DNA from: Saccharomycopsis phalli
Lineage: Eukaryota > Ascomycota > Saccharomycetes > Ascoideales > Saccharomycopsidaceae
Assembly (NCBI GenBank): GCA_020342235.1
Contig: CP073213.1
Coordinates: 722,501-786,500 of the forward strand
Direction: 5' to 3'
Length of the DNA stretch: 64,000 bases
Shown: piece after piece, positions 10,461 to 19,745 of the stretch
How positions within the stretch are numbered: the first letter of the stretch is position 1
Layout of the letters: every line of letters begins with the position of its first letter
Position numbers and translations under genes: made by a program
Notes under the pieces: model-generated
What the model was told of the DNA's origin: nothing
The model's database searches: none
The model's input: only the letters and a program-made list of their open reading frames with translations

Positions 10461-11291
10461 GTTTAATGTATGCTAGATTATGGACTATATATCAGCTTTC
10501 CATATGGGTATTTTTTGGCAATGTATCACAGTATATTATCAACTTACTAATGACATGCGTAGATTGTTTGCAAATGACATGCGTAGATTATTTGCAAATT
10601 AATGACTTTGCAATGTCTAATATTTACTCAATATGGCAGGGGGTGATTCAGATAAATGGGATCATTTCCCCTTGGAACAAGGCTTTAATGTTTGAGCTGC
10701 TAACCTTGTATCTTAATAAGCTTTTTACTTTGACAATAAACCCTTGGTTCAACAATGAACTTTGTAGTTTAACAATAAACCCTTGCTTTAACTCTTGGCC
10801 ACCAACTCTTGACAATAACCCTTGCAACAGTGAATTCCTGACAATGACCTTTGTATTAATAGTGAATTCTTGGCAAATAACCTTGCTTTAACAACAACTC
10901 TTTGAACAGTCAACCTTGCTTTAACAACTCTTTGAACAGTCAACCTTGCTTTAACAACAACTCTTATTTCAACAATAACCCTTATCTTCGCAACACAAGA
11001 TTGACAATAAGCACAAGTTGCAAACTTTAATACTCTGGAATTTTCTTAATCTGCTAAATTGCACATCCTTGTCATCTTTCTCACTCATTCTACAATAATT
11101 TATTATAGTTGCCAGTTGGAAATCCACGTGTATCTTACTAAACTGTACATTTTGGTGGATTTGGCGTGAAACTTACAATATCATGTCCTGATGACAATAC
11201 AGTGTAACAATTCAAAGATAATATTGTAAATTGGATAACCGTGTATGGCTAACTGCATATGGCTATACATTTGCAAGATTCTATATACATG
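10461..11291. other. Convergent intergenic region NIP7/RSM23
   Basis: 830 bp without a supported gene. The middle (about 10720-11000) is made of degenerate ACAATAACCCTT/CTTTAACAA units, of which three copies are well conserved (listed separately). The remainder is AT-rich with no tRNA or coding signal. Confidence 0.6.
10881..10965. repeat. 30-33 bp tandem repeat
   Basis: Copies start with CCTTGCTTTAACAAC at 10881, 10914 and 10944; the first two also share CTCTTTGAACAGTCAA. More decayed relatives extend on both sides. Confidence 0.9.
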
Positions 11292-12542
11292 TTAGAAGAA
11301 CAAGTTGCATGCCTTGACCAACTGGCCAGGGTTCCCGCCGCTTAGCAAATACTTCTCACTTACCAACTTGTCCTTGTTCAATTCACCGTCAATGAGCTCC
11401 TTGTCCTTGTTGGCAATCAAGTTGTTGGTCAAGAACCACTCCACAAGTCTCTCAACGTCGCCGTGCGACAACTTTGGGAGGTCCACGACGTGGAAATTTG
11501 CCTTGATTTGCTCGGCCAAATGCTGGTTGTACTCTTTTTCATCGTGGAAAATGTCGTACTTCTTGGTTCCAATTGCAACCTTCAAGGTATCATTCACTTT
11601 ATAGTGACCACTGGTGGCCAATACCAACCCACCCTTGGCAAACAGAAGCTTGTCCGAGGTCAAGTCAAACAACGTCCGCCCCAATTGGAACTTGTCAAAT
11701 GGGATTGGCTCGTTTGCAACGTCACGATATGTGGTGGTGTGGTTGCTGGTGATGACGTTGAAGTTGTCCACGGTGAAAAACACGGGGATCTGGCTCTGGG
11801 AGCTCAATTCACGAATAAAGATGTCATATATCTTCCCGTTTGAGATCTTTGGATGCTTCAACGCCAACAAGTCGGCAAGAGTGGCCTTTTCCTTCAATCC
11901 GTCCACAGGTTGCGTCAATGGCACGTTCTTCAATACCTCCTTGTTTCCATGGAGCGTGCGGCTGAAAAACCGCTTCAAGTACGTAGGCTGTTCATAGAGC
12001 TGGGTGCTGCTGTTGTACACAAACTCATATGATCCATTGACCAATGGCTCAGGGTGTGGGATCGACAATACGATAGCCTGTTTCTCCACCAACAACGCCT
12101 GGATCTGGGCCAAAACCGTGGTTTTGCCAATGCCTTGCTCGCCCATGATTATGTACTTGTTTTCTGCGGTTGGCTTTTCGAGATTGCTGCCCAATTGCTT
12201 CAACACCGCCAAAGTCTCGTCCCTCACTAGAGCAACCCGGTCGGCGAACAACGAGTTGTATTGATACTTCTTGAAGGCACCCAAGTGGTTTAGCTTTTGC
12301 TCTGCGGCCCCGCTAAACTTGAAGAGCTTGCTACCACCGGTGGAAAGCGCCTTTTCGGAAAACTCAGACACGTCAAACGCCTTTTGGGCGCTGTTCCGGA
12401 ACTTTTGCCGGTTGACGTAGTCGTGGAATTTATCGTTCGAGCCCTTCTGGCCCTTTTTCCTGGTCTTGGCGCCGCTGAACCCGATCTTTGGTGCAGCCAT
12501 CGGCTTTACCGTGGTGTGAATCGCTCTCACTCCCCGGAACAT
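11292..12542 (-). CDS. RSM23: Mitochondrial small-subunit ribosomal protein mS29 (Rsm23/DAP3)
   Basis: 416 residues. The DAP3 family GTP-binding domain is seen: P-loop GEQGIGKT at residues 134-141, a following DNFNVI-type Walker B segment (PVFFTVDNFN) and a C-terminal helical region ending LLSGGNPGQLVKACNLFF. The N-terminus (MFRGVRAIHTTVKPMAAPK) is basic and lacks acidic residues, consistent with a mitochondrial presequence. In the family this is a structural GTPase-like subunit of the mitochondrial ribosome head. Length is close to S. cerevisiae Rsm23 (450). The gene converges with NIP7 and is divergent from the membrane protein gene at 13442. Confidence 0.94.
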   Translation of the reverse strand: MFRGVRAIHTTVKPMAAPKIGFSGAKTRKKGQKGSNDKFHDYVNRQKFRNSAQKAFDVSEFSEKALSTGGSKLFKFSGAAEQKLNHLGAFKKYQYNSLFADRVALVRDETLAVLKQLGSNLEKPTAENKYIIMGEQGIGKTTVLAQIQALLVEKQAIVLSIPHPEPLVNGSYEFVYNSSTQLYEQPTYLKRFFSRTLHGNKEVLKNVPLTQPVDGLKEKATLADLLALKHPKISNGKIYDIFIRELSSQSQIPVFFTVDNFNVITSNHTTTYRDVANEPIPFDKFQLGRTLFDLTSDKLLFAKGGLVLATSGHYKVNDTLKVAIGTKKYDIFHDEKEYNQHLAEQIKANFHVVDLPKLSHGDVERLVEWFLTNNLIANKDKELIDGELNKDKLVSEKYLLSGGNPGQLVKACNLFF

Positions 12543-12616
12543 GTGGTTGTGAATGCAGAATTTTCATGAGTATGTTGTGTCACGTGTGCGCGGTGCGAGT
12601 GTCGATTAGGGAAATC

Positions 12617-12727
12617 TGTAGAGGTAATCTGCAGAGGTAATCGGCAGAGGTAATCGGCAAAGGTAAATCTGTCCAGGATAAATACGTCCAGGCTAAACAC
12701 ACCCAGGCTAAATACACTCAGACTAAT
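12617..12727. repeat. Two abutting tandem arrays (13 bp and 15-16 bp units)
   Basis: The first part repeats GCAGAGGTAATCG-like 13-mers four times (12617-12669). The second repeats TCCAGGCTAAATAC-like 15-16-mers four times with increasing divergence (12670-12727). The shared AGG.TAA core suggests that one arose from the other. Confidence 0.85.
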
Positions 12728-13086
12728 GTATAGTCATGTATTTTTGACGGTATAATTGTCTGGCAAATTATCAAGACACGAATACTTGCTGCTTGATATA
12801 GAGCCAAATCTGGGGTGTAACACGGCAAAAGCCCATTGGGTTTAGCATCAGACGGTGCTGTTAATCAACTCGTCCATCAGAGCTTGAATATCCCATGAGT
12901 ACATCACAAATCCAAGTATATGAGAGCAACGTTGACTGGAATTTGAATTGACTTTTAATCTTGAACCAGACTGACCCTGTTGGTTTGCTCCATAACCTGC
13001 ATTGAGTGGTTTGTAGGTCTGGCAGTTGTATATACTTTACGCGTAGCACTGTGTAAATAGGGCACTAATTGGACACATTCCTGGCC

Positions 13087-13158
13087 AGGGATGGATGAAT
13101 ATTCAATTGCAATTCCCTGCCAAGGATGGATGAAATATTCAATTGCAATTCCCTGCCA
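13087..13158. repeat. 36-bp direct duplication
   Basis: Two adjacent, almost identical copies at 13087-13122 and 13123-13158 (AGGATGGATGAAATATTCAA, then TTGCAATTCCCTGCCA), about 285 bp upstream of the 13442 start codon. The CAATTGCAATT part is near-palindromic and could be a duplicated promoter site (inference). Confidence 0.9.
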
Positions 13159-13441
13159 CACGCAAAATACACCATGCAGCATCGCCAGATATCCACCCAC
13201 GAAAATGCCGACAGTGCCAATGGTACAGCAACTTCCATTTCAATCGATCTCAACGCCTGTCGTCATCTCGCGGCTCGCTGCTCCGTCCTTGTCCCTGTCT
13301 CGTCCCGCCTAGTTGTTCCTGTCTTGGGCATTTCCCAATTTGTACATTCCATTGTTTCGTGCCAGCCTTGTCATTTAGACGGGGCTGGCCCCTCGCAACA
13401 AATAAAAGCAATCAGAGCTGCCCGTTTCACGAAATTACACC

Positions 13442-14407
13442 ATGGACGAGGAGATCTTTAAATTATTCAACTCTCCTCCCGGTAGCCCTGTCGGCCAGGC
13501 TCCATATCCGGTATCACATGCACCAGCGCCGCCGGCACACGGCCAGGTCGATGAAATCAACCAAGCCAGCCAGTTGGCCGGCCGCAAAATCAACGACGAC
13601 GCCTACAACGTGATGCCGGAGCTGGTCCCGCAGAACAACAACACAGTATCCCACGCAAACTACGTGCCGAAGGACTACTACCCCACGCTCGACGAACGGG
13701 TCGAGGTGCGCAGCAACAGCTCTAGAAAGTACTTGGCCGACCAGTTCTACTCACAGGTGTTGACTAAACCGTTGTTTGAGACCCCCTTGTTCATACAGGA
13801 GACATTTGGTCTCACCACCAATCTGTTCAACTTGAACACCATCATCCACGGCTTTGAAATGGCTTTGGCAATCGCAGTCATTGTCCTCACCTCCAGTTCC
13901 ATCTCCAACGACCGCGAAATCTCGGGCAGCGTCTGGCTGTTTCTCATTGCCATGTCTCTGATCCTTCTCGCAGTCTCGCTTCTCTTCATCCTCCGCGTCA
14001 TGAACTTTGAGCACAACAACGGTATCTTCTACGCATTGGTCGGCGTCGGATTGAGTGTCTCAGGAATGGGTGTCTGCATTGGCAAGTTGCTCCCGGCCCA
14101 GTGCACCGCCGCCAACCACTTTTGTCGTATACGAAGGGCTGAAACCGCACTTTCCTCCATAATGGCCATCGTGTGGGTAATCAACTTGGTGCAGTTCATG
14201 ACGGTTTTTTACATTTCCCACTTGGACTTGATCCCAGAGATTAAGTTCGTGCCTAGTGCAGACCTTCCCCCAAACCGCGACCCTTCAAACAGATTCTCTG
14301 ACCATACCCTCGTACCTCCAAAGTCGTACATGTTGAAGGACGGCACCTTGTTTGAGGCAAACAACCTGAATTTAAACGGCACGTACCGAGTAGAGTTGTA
14401 CGCCTAG
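13442..14407 (+). CDS. Predicted four-transmembrane protein, MARVEL-like topology, function unknown
   Basis: 321 residues. A polar, proline-rich cytosolic N-terminus (1-115) is followed by four hydrophobic helices at about 133-152, 163-187, 194-217 and 235-259, then a polar tail of about 60 residues ending NGTYRVELYA. Short loops and tight helix pairs recall MARVEL/Nce102-type membrane proteins, but no diagnostic motif was recognised, so that is only a topology likeness. Loop 3-4 contains two cysteines around a basic stretch (AQCTAANHFCRIRR). Codon use is like the neighbours. The start has a good context (CACC-ATG) and no earlier in-frame ATG. Two CTG codons lie in helix 2. Confidence 0.8.
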   Translation: MDEEIFKLFNSPPGSPVGQAPYPVSHAPAPPAHGQVDEINQASQLAGRKINDDAYNVMPELVPQNNNTVSHANYVPKDYYPTLDERVEVRSNSSRKYLADQFYSQVLTKPLFETPLFIQETFGLTTNLFNLNTIIHGFEMALAIAVIVLTSSSISNDREISGSVWLFLIAMSLILLAVSLLFILRVMNFEHNNGIFYALVGVGLSVSGMGVCIGKLLPAQCTAANHFCRIRRAETALSSIMAIVWVINLVQFMTVFYISHLDLIPEIKFVPSADLPPNRDPSNRFSDHTLVPPKSYMLKDGTLFEANNLNLNGTYRVELYA

Positions 14408-15864
14408 ATAATATTTTACGTAGCCCGCTTGGTGGCCAATACATGATAGATAATGCATTTCGCTTGTATTGTTTTCAAATTAAATAGCTAGGTACCTTTT
14501 CAACATTTGTTAATATTGTTTTCAAATTAAATAACTGGGTATCCTTTTTAATATTTGTTAATATTATTAAATTAAATAGCTAGGTATCCCTTGTTTCAAC
14601 ATCTGTTAATATCGTTTCTTGCATTTAAATTCCACAAGACTTTATTCTCCAAATGCATTCATGTCCTGGTACTGCAACTCATGACTGGTATTCCAACTCC
14701 CAAAACAGATTTCCAAGTCCGGATGGTATTCTCTCATCTTTATTGGAAATTGATAAATTACACATTGCTGGCGTGATCTGCCATCATCTATCCAGTCCAT
14801 CTCAATCACATTTTGCAAAATAACATTTCTCAACGCTCCCAATTAATAGTGGCTTTTAATGCTGTAATAAATCACAACTATATATACAAATGACGTCCAC
14901 TGTACAAGGCATGTTGTAATATTATTACTAGGGTAGATATCGTTCAATGCAGTATGCCATTATGACTGTAGAATAGCAATGGGCACGTCAACAAATGAAC
15001 ATGGTAAAAGGTGACAACCAAAAAAGGTAGATTACAAATTTGCCGTCTGTTGTAGTATACTGTAGTACAATGGCTTGTTTCAAGCATTTTTGCCTTGTTG
15101 ATCTCCACAACTGTCGTATTTCCTTTAATCATCTGGTGCCATGCTCAAACTTTTATTACAACAGTAACGCAATTACATTTAATTTGCAAAACCCTTTAAG
15201 CATTATCAAACTGAATTCTCAATTTTATTACTCATTTCAAAAGAAGCCATCGAGTTTGTTTGGCCAGCAGTAGTAGGAATCAACTAAAAAATCTACTCAC
15301 AAGTGTCCACTGATAGTCCAAAAGATGTGCAACAGTTCTATCCAAGAGCCCGCTTTTCAGTGCCCCGGGAATAACAAAAGAGCCTCCTTAACCATGTCCC
15401 ATTAAACAACTTTACCTCCCCAAAACTTTTTGACCTGTCCCAAAAGCTCGTGAAACACTGACTCGGAAAATCCTGGAGCATGTCTGGAACTAACATAACA
15501 TCCTCATTTGGCAAACCTGCTGCCTATAATATAGTGGCTCCTACAAACAAACAACTCCAGGCGAGCTCAATGCAAGGACTATGTGATTTTTACAATGTGG
15601 TTTGGTAGTTGTGTTACACCTGACAAATGATAGGAAAACCGAGTGACGCGCACTGGTCAAAAGTTTCAGCAGCCCATGAAAATCTCGTAAAATTAGTTAC
15701 ACTGAAAATCTAAATGGAATTATCCCACAACTAAACACGTGGAAAAGTACACCTGAATATGGATGTCCCAGACTACGGATCAATGACCAGAGAAACACAC
15801 TAATTTTTAAGTCTAATTCTAAAAATGGCTAAACCATATATCTACTTCTATGCAAGTCAAATAT
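14408..15864. other. Long convergent intergenic region
   Basis: 1.46 kb between the membrane protein gene and the dienelactone hydrolase gene. It has a three-copy 47-bp repeat at its left end (14468-14610). I saw no tRNA and no ORF with conserved or convincing coding character in the rest. Confidence 0.6.
14468..14610. repeat. 47-48 bp tandem repeat, three copies
   Basis: Copies at 14468-14514, 14515-14562 and 14563-14610. Each carries an AAATTAAATAGCTAGGTA-like core and ends in ATTTGTTAAT or ATCTGTTAAT. It starts about 60 bp past the stop codon of the membrane protein gene. Confidence 0.93.
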
Positions 15865-16581
15865 CTAAAATCTCTTGAACCATTCGTCTTGGCCCTCAAA
15901 GGTAGTGTCCTTTGCGTACTTGACGTTAGCGTCAGAGGTGTCTCCCTTGATGGCATAACCGTGCAGAATACTGGAGTACAAGTTGATTTGGAACACTTGC
16001 TCGTTTTTGCTCAAGATCTCCTCGGTCTTGTGTCTCAATTCCACGGTGAAGAGTTGGTCGGTCTGGGCAGCATCAATGCGGAGCGGCTTGGCAACAGCCT
16101 CGACTTCCTGTTCAGCAACAAAACTTGGATGAGCAACGGCACCGGCATCGAGCAATCCTTGGGCGCTCAATTGCTGGATGACTGGCTTGGCACCGAAACA
16201 GTAGCCAATTGCAAACAAGCGCTCTGGCTTGTGCTCCTCCTTGACAGCTGTCAAGTACTTGGCAAACACTTTACTAGCCTCTTCAGGGTCGTGGTTCTTC
16301 AACCATGGAAGAAGCTCGCTACCAGGGGTATAGAAATCACCCTTGAGGTAGTCTGGGATGAGCACGTAGTAGCCCTTTGCGGCAAACGAGTCGGCGATCA
16401 AGTTGGTGTTCTTGAACTTGTAACCAAAAACATCTGGAGCAATCACCAAGATCTTTTTTGAGGAGCTGTCACCAGTGACATACGATGGGAGATCAAAGAG
16501 ACTGTCGTGGAATTTCCCGGAAGGGGTCCCCTCGTATAAATTATAAGTAGTGCAGCAAGTTCCTGGTGGTTTAGAAGCCAT
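15865..16581 (-). CDS. AIM2: Dienelactone hydrolase family protein (Aim2-like alpha/beta hydrolase)
   Basis: 238 residues, typical for the family. The catalytic triad is visible: nucleophile Cys128 in GYCFGAK, Asp175 in AAQTDQLF and His207 in LHGYAIK. The N-terminus MASKPPGTCC and the ...VLIPDYLKGD segment match fungal cytosolic dienelactone hydrolases, of which S. cerevisiae Aim2 is a member. Substrate is unknown; a Cys nucleophile is normal for this family. No signal peptide. The gene lies 60 bp downstream of HSK3 on the same strand, with a TATATATA box (16614-16621) between them. The symbol reflects family membership; paralogues are common, so strict orthology is uncertain. Confidence 0.85.
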   Translation of the reverse strand: MASKPPGTCCTTYNLYEGTPSGKFHDSLFDLPSYVTGDSSSKKILVIAPDVFGYKFKNTNLIADSFAAKGYYVLIPDYLKGDFYTPGSELLPWLKNHDPEEASKVFAKYLTAVKEEHKPERLFAIGYCFGAKPVIQQLSAQGLLDAGAVAHPSFVAEQEVEAVAKPLRIDAAQTDQLFTVELRHKTEEILSKNEQVFQINLYSSILHGYAIKGDTSDANVKYAKDTTFEGQDEWFKRF

Positions 16582-16613
16582 TGTTACTAAAGATGATCAA
16601 GCCAGCCCTGCCT

Positions 16614-16621
16614 TATATATA
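16614..16621 (-). promoter_or_regulatory. TATA box of the dienelactone hydrolase gene
   Basis: TATATATA (followed by AGG on the minus strand) lies 33-40 nt upstream of the ATG in the 60-bp gap behind HSK3. Confidence 0.55.
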
Positions 16622-16641
16622 GTGTACATAGTTACCCGGTA

Positions 16642-16866
16642 TCACGATGTATGCGCCTCGTTCTCGTTGGGCAAAATGTCCTGCTCAGTAATCTGGTTGA
16701 CTGCCATAAACAAGGACGAGTGTAGAATACCGAGTTTTTTTATAGACTGGCCCTGGACTGAAACGACGCCGGCCAACTGCTCTGTCTTGGCGAGGGAATC
16801 CAGCAACTGCTGGAGCTGCAGCCGCATCGACTTTAGGTTTTCGTTCTTTTGTTGCTTTGAGTCCAT
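16642..16866 (-). CDS. HSK3: DASH/Dam1 complex subunit Hsk3
   Basis: 74 residues. A heptad-like helix (QLQQL..SLAKTEQLAG) is followed by the family signature: a Q..S..I-K-LG-x-x-H-x-S-L-F-M-A segment (QSIKKLGILHSSLFMAV), as in yeast Hsk3, a 69-residue protein. In the family Hsk3 is one of ten subunits of the ring that couples kinetochores to microtubule plus ends. The C-terminal tail is acidic and longer than in S. cerevisiae. Two CTG codons fall on helix positions that are polar in homologues. Its start codon faces the HapX-like gene 930 bp away. Confidence 0.78.
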   Translation of the reverse strand: MDSKQQKNENLKSMRLQLQQLLDSLAKTEQLAGVVSVQGQSIKKLGILHSSLFMAVNQITEQDILPNENEAHTS

Positions 16867-16981
16867 GTGGAGTTTGCTAGCCGGGGCTGAATCTTTAGGC
16901 TATCTGGCACGGGCTCACAACGCGTAGTGAGATGGGCATTAGTAATCAAGATTTGTGCGATCCCCAGAGATATGGGTCCGT

Positions 16982-17108
16982 GATATTGGTACAGTAGGAT
17001 GACCCGCGATATTGGTATAGTCGAATGACCACGATATTGGTATAGTCGAATGCTCCACGATATTGGTACAGCAGAATGCCCCGCGATATTGGTATAGTCC
17101 AATGTCAT
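16982..17108. repeat. 25-26 bp tandem repeat, five copies
   Basis: GATATTGGTA(C/T)AG starts at 16982, 17008, 17033, 17059 and 17085, each followed by a more variable AATG-CC-CGC part. A partial, more decayed copy precedes the array. Confidence 0.93.
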
Positions 17109-17127
17109 GACACCAGCTCTACACCAT

Positions 17128-17220
17128 GTGCATTTTTCAACAGGAGAGAGAGTACTCGGGGACTGGGTGGTGCATTTTTCAACAAGAGCGAGTACTCGGG
17201 GATTGGTTGTGCATTATTCC
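17128..17220. repeat. About 40-bp tandem repeat, two copies plus a fragment
   Basis: Copies beginning GTGCATTTTTCAACA at 17128 and 17170 share GAGTACTCGGGGA-TTGG; a third start GTGCATTATTCC is truncated at 17209. Confidence 0.9.
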
Positions 17221-17780
17221 CGATTAGAATGTAATTACTGTAGATCTCGCTTGGTTAATCTACTTTATATATTCCTGGGGATTGCGATGGATATTAGATT
17301 GTAAATGACATCACAGCATTTACCTTGACGAGTTTGAAGCTGTGATAGACGATCAATGTGTTGATTGAAAACGGCCAGCTGCAACTTTCCATGGTTGAAT
17401 GGATGGTCGCCAGCTACACGTAGCTGCCAAGACCGTATATTGATTATGAGCCCCGTGTGTATGATGTTGCAGGCAGGCTTTGAGGGCAGGGTATTTGGCT
17501 AGTGATTCGAGGGCAATAAGTGATGGTGAAGATAAATATATGTTATTAATAGCGGGGGTATAAATCCAATCAATAGGTGGACGTTTTGCCGTGTAGTTAG
17601 TCACCTGGCTGAACGGACGTTGTCGCACATTGACATACTTCGGGACTGTACCCGACGCTGTTTTTCACTCACGAGATATAATTCGTATAAACTTGTGCAA
17701 ACTTGATACTACGCGAAGAGAGTTGAGAAAAAAAGCCATATACTTGTGGAAATAGGCACGAAACCACTGGAAGAACTGCT

Positions 17781-17801
17781 ATGCAAGAAAACCCGGCATG
17801 A
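17781..17801 (+). promoter_or_regulatory. Upstream ORF overlapping the start of the HapX-like gene
   Basis: ATG CAA GAA AAC CCG GCA TGA encodes six residues. Its stop overlaps the main ATG (GCATGA), the classic arrangement for termination-reinitiation. It acts only if the transcript starts upstream of 17781, which is not known. Confidence 0.45.
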
Positions 17802-19060
17802 ATTTCCCCTACAGCTTTCCCAGCAAGCCGAATATGTCCGATGGCCTGGCTTCCACCCTGGGCGACGACGGTAAGGGATCATCGCTCTGTGGCGGCGGTT
17901 CGACGACGTCGCTTGATCTGATGAACTCGTGTAGTTCGCTGTCGACGCTCAAGCCGGATGACAAGGAGGAGGATCGGAACGTCGCAAACATGCTCAAGAG
18001 CAACACCTGGATGCTTCCGGCAGCGCCGAATTACAAGAGTTTGGCAATGGCAATGAACATCAAGCCGCACGCGAAGATCAGTGCCCCGCGGCTTCTTCCG
18101 AATATCACCCCCGGGAAGTATGTCGACATGAACAAAAAGACCGGGCTCTTGGCTGGGGCGCCAATGGAGCTCGAGTCGCTTCTCAGCGACAGGGTCAAGG
18201 AGAATGAGAAGTTGAAGGTCATCATCGACAAGTTGCGCAGCGAAATCAAGGCCTTGCGCCAGGAATCCCCAATGAAAGACACCATCGATCCGTCGCGACT
18301 TTCAAACGACGGGATGATCCAACAGATAACTGGCATGTTGGACGAAAAACCCCACAAGCGACAACATGTTGAGAAGCCGTCGATCTCCACCTCGATGCTC
18401 AACTTGTCCATTGCTCACAGCGACGAGGAGTCCGATCTCTCGTCCTCGCCGCCATTGTCTCTCACCACGTCCAATGCCTCCGACCTTGATTCCTTGCTTC
18501 TCATCAACTCGCTTCACTCTCCAGTGTCAACGAACCCGGCATCTCCCCGAGTAAAACCGGAAGACGACCTCTCGCACTATCTCAACGGCAGCTCGCATCA
18601 CCCAGACACGCTCTCACGCTTGCTTGCGACAAACAACATCAAGTTGGAGCGGTCTCGTTCATATACCGATACTGTCGACACCAAGATCTTCAAGCCGCAC
18701 GCCGACGAGCACACCACGATCCACAAAAAGCCGCCCCGCAAGCACGACGCCACAATCGAAGAGTTCCTTGACTACGACCCGGTTACAGATACCCACGTTG
18801 CTTCGTTGAAACTCGAGCGTTCGCTCTCAGTGCCAACGTACACCAACAAGAAGCCCCGCAAGACAAAGCCAAAGCGCAACATTGCTGCGGTTCCAGCCGA
18901 GTCTTGTGGGTTTTGCGTCGACGGTGCTCCGTGTCCCTGTGCTGAGGCCGACAACGACTCGGTGAAGCCAAAGGTTAAGCTCGAGTTTGAGGACGAGATC
19001 ATGGGTTGGTTGAACGATATCCCTAACGAAGAAAATGAGCAAGCAGACGATTTACGTTAA
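17798..19060 (+). CDS. Putative HapX/Hap4-like transcription regulator with a cysteine-rich iron-type motif
   Basis: 420 residues. Near the C-terminus lies CGFCVDGAPCPC (370-381), the cysteine-rich domain pattern found in HapX/Hap43 and Yap5, where it senses iron through Fe-S binding. Residues 69-75 (TWMLPAAP) loosely resemble the W-x-LP-x-x-P core of the Hap4 domain that docks on the CCAAT-binding complex. A leucine-rich coiled coil is at about 122-155 (LLSDRVKENEKLKVIIDKLR and on), but no bZIP basic region precedes it. The C-terminus is acidic with hydrophobic anchors (DEIMGWLNDIP), like an activation domain, and basic clusters (KKPRKTKPKRN) may be nuclear signals. Role in iron or respiratory regulation is inference. 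A second in-frame ATG at 17834 is an alternative start. Confidence 0.65.
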   Translation: MNFPYSFPSKPNMSDGLASTLGDDGKGSSLCGGGSTTSLDLMNSCSSLSTLKPDDKEEDRNVANMLKSNTWMLPAAPNYKSLAMAMNIKPHAKISAPRLLPNITPGKYVDMNKKTGLLAGAPMELESLLSDRVKENEKLKVIIDKLRSEIKALRQESPMKDTIDPSRLSNDGMIQQITGMLDEKPHKRQHVEKPSISTSMLNLSIAHSDEESDLSSSPPLSLTTSNASDLDSLLLINSLHSPVSTNPASPRVKPEDDLSHYLNGSSHHPDTLSRLLATNNIKLERSRSYTDTVDTKIFKPHADEHTTIHKKPPRKHDATIEEFLDYDPVTDTHVASLKLERSLSVPTYTNKKPRKTKPKRNIAAVPAESCGFCVDGAPCPCAEADNDSVKPKVKLEFEDEIMGWLNDIPNEENEQADDLR

Positions 19061-19323
19061 TATAATCAATATTCAGCCTACGGGCCACAATATATTAGTT
19101 TAGCCATGTAGTTATGTCAGTGTATGGAACTGTGCTCACGACCATTGAATATCCAAGTCGGTGCATGTATATAGTGTGCATGATTTAGTGAATGGTAATG
19201 AAGACTGTGATTTACTACTCGACAATTTTCCATCACAAGGCAGTGATCTAGCAAAATCTACCTTTTTCTATAAAGAATGTGTTTTCTTTTTAAGATTGTC
19301 TGATTTTGAGTAACCAGGTAATG

Positions 19324-19403
19324 TATCTTGCTATTTCCACTTGTATCTTGCTATTTCCACTTGTATCTTGCTATTTCCACTTGTATCTTGCTATTTTCCA
19401 CTC
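19324..19403. repeat. 20-bp tandem repeat, four copies
   Basis: TATCTTGCTATTTCCACTTG starts at 19324, 19344, 19364 and 19384; the first three are identical and the last has one inserted T. Confidence 0.96.
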
Positions 19404-19423
19404 TCATATTGGTTATTTTTCAA

Positions 19424-19489
19424 CTCGTCTTAACCATTTCCACTCGTCTAAACCATTCCAGCCCGTCTCAACCATTCCAGCCCGTCTTA
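19424..19489. repeat. 18-19 bp tandem repeat, about 3.5 copies
   Basis: (C/T)CGTCTNAACCATTCCAG units run from 19424; the third and fourth are nearly identical. Confidence 0.88.
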
Positions 19490-19745
19490 GCTACGATTCT
19501 ACTACTCATGCTAATTTGCATCGCTACTCCATTACATGTGCCTGAATGACCCATTACAACTTCTATTACCATCTTCGCCATTCAACAGCAAGAACGTATA
19601 TAATCACCAGCTGGCTATACAGCCGTACCAAACACCAACAAAACTCTCATCATGTATAAACATTCCATGCACTCACAGTAAATTAATCTCCATAGCTGAT
19701 GCAAATTTTCTCCTACCATGCCGCATCTTCACTAGTATACATTAG

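Larger units (their letters stand above)
12543..13441. other. Divergent intergenic region RSM23 / membrane protein
   Basis: About 900 bp with no supported gene. It holds two abutting short tandem arrays (12617-12727) and a 36-bp direct duplication (13087-13158). The plus-strand leader ends CACC-ATG at 13442, a good initiation context. Confidence 0.6.
16867..17797. other. Divergent upstream region HSK3 / HapX-like regulator
   Basis: 930 bp with no supported ORF. It has two tandem arrays (16982-17108 and 17128-17220). The part near 17640-17780 is the likely 5' leader of the regulator gene and contains a short upstream ORF. Confidence 0.6.
19061..19745. other. Convergent intergenic region HapX-like / VPS11
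   Basis: 685 bp with no supported gene. It contains two distinct short tandem arrays, 19324-19403 and 19424-19489. Confidence 0.6.
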
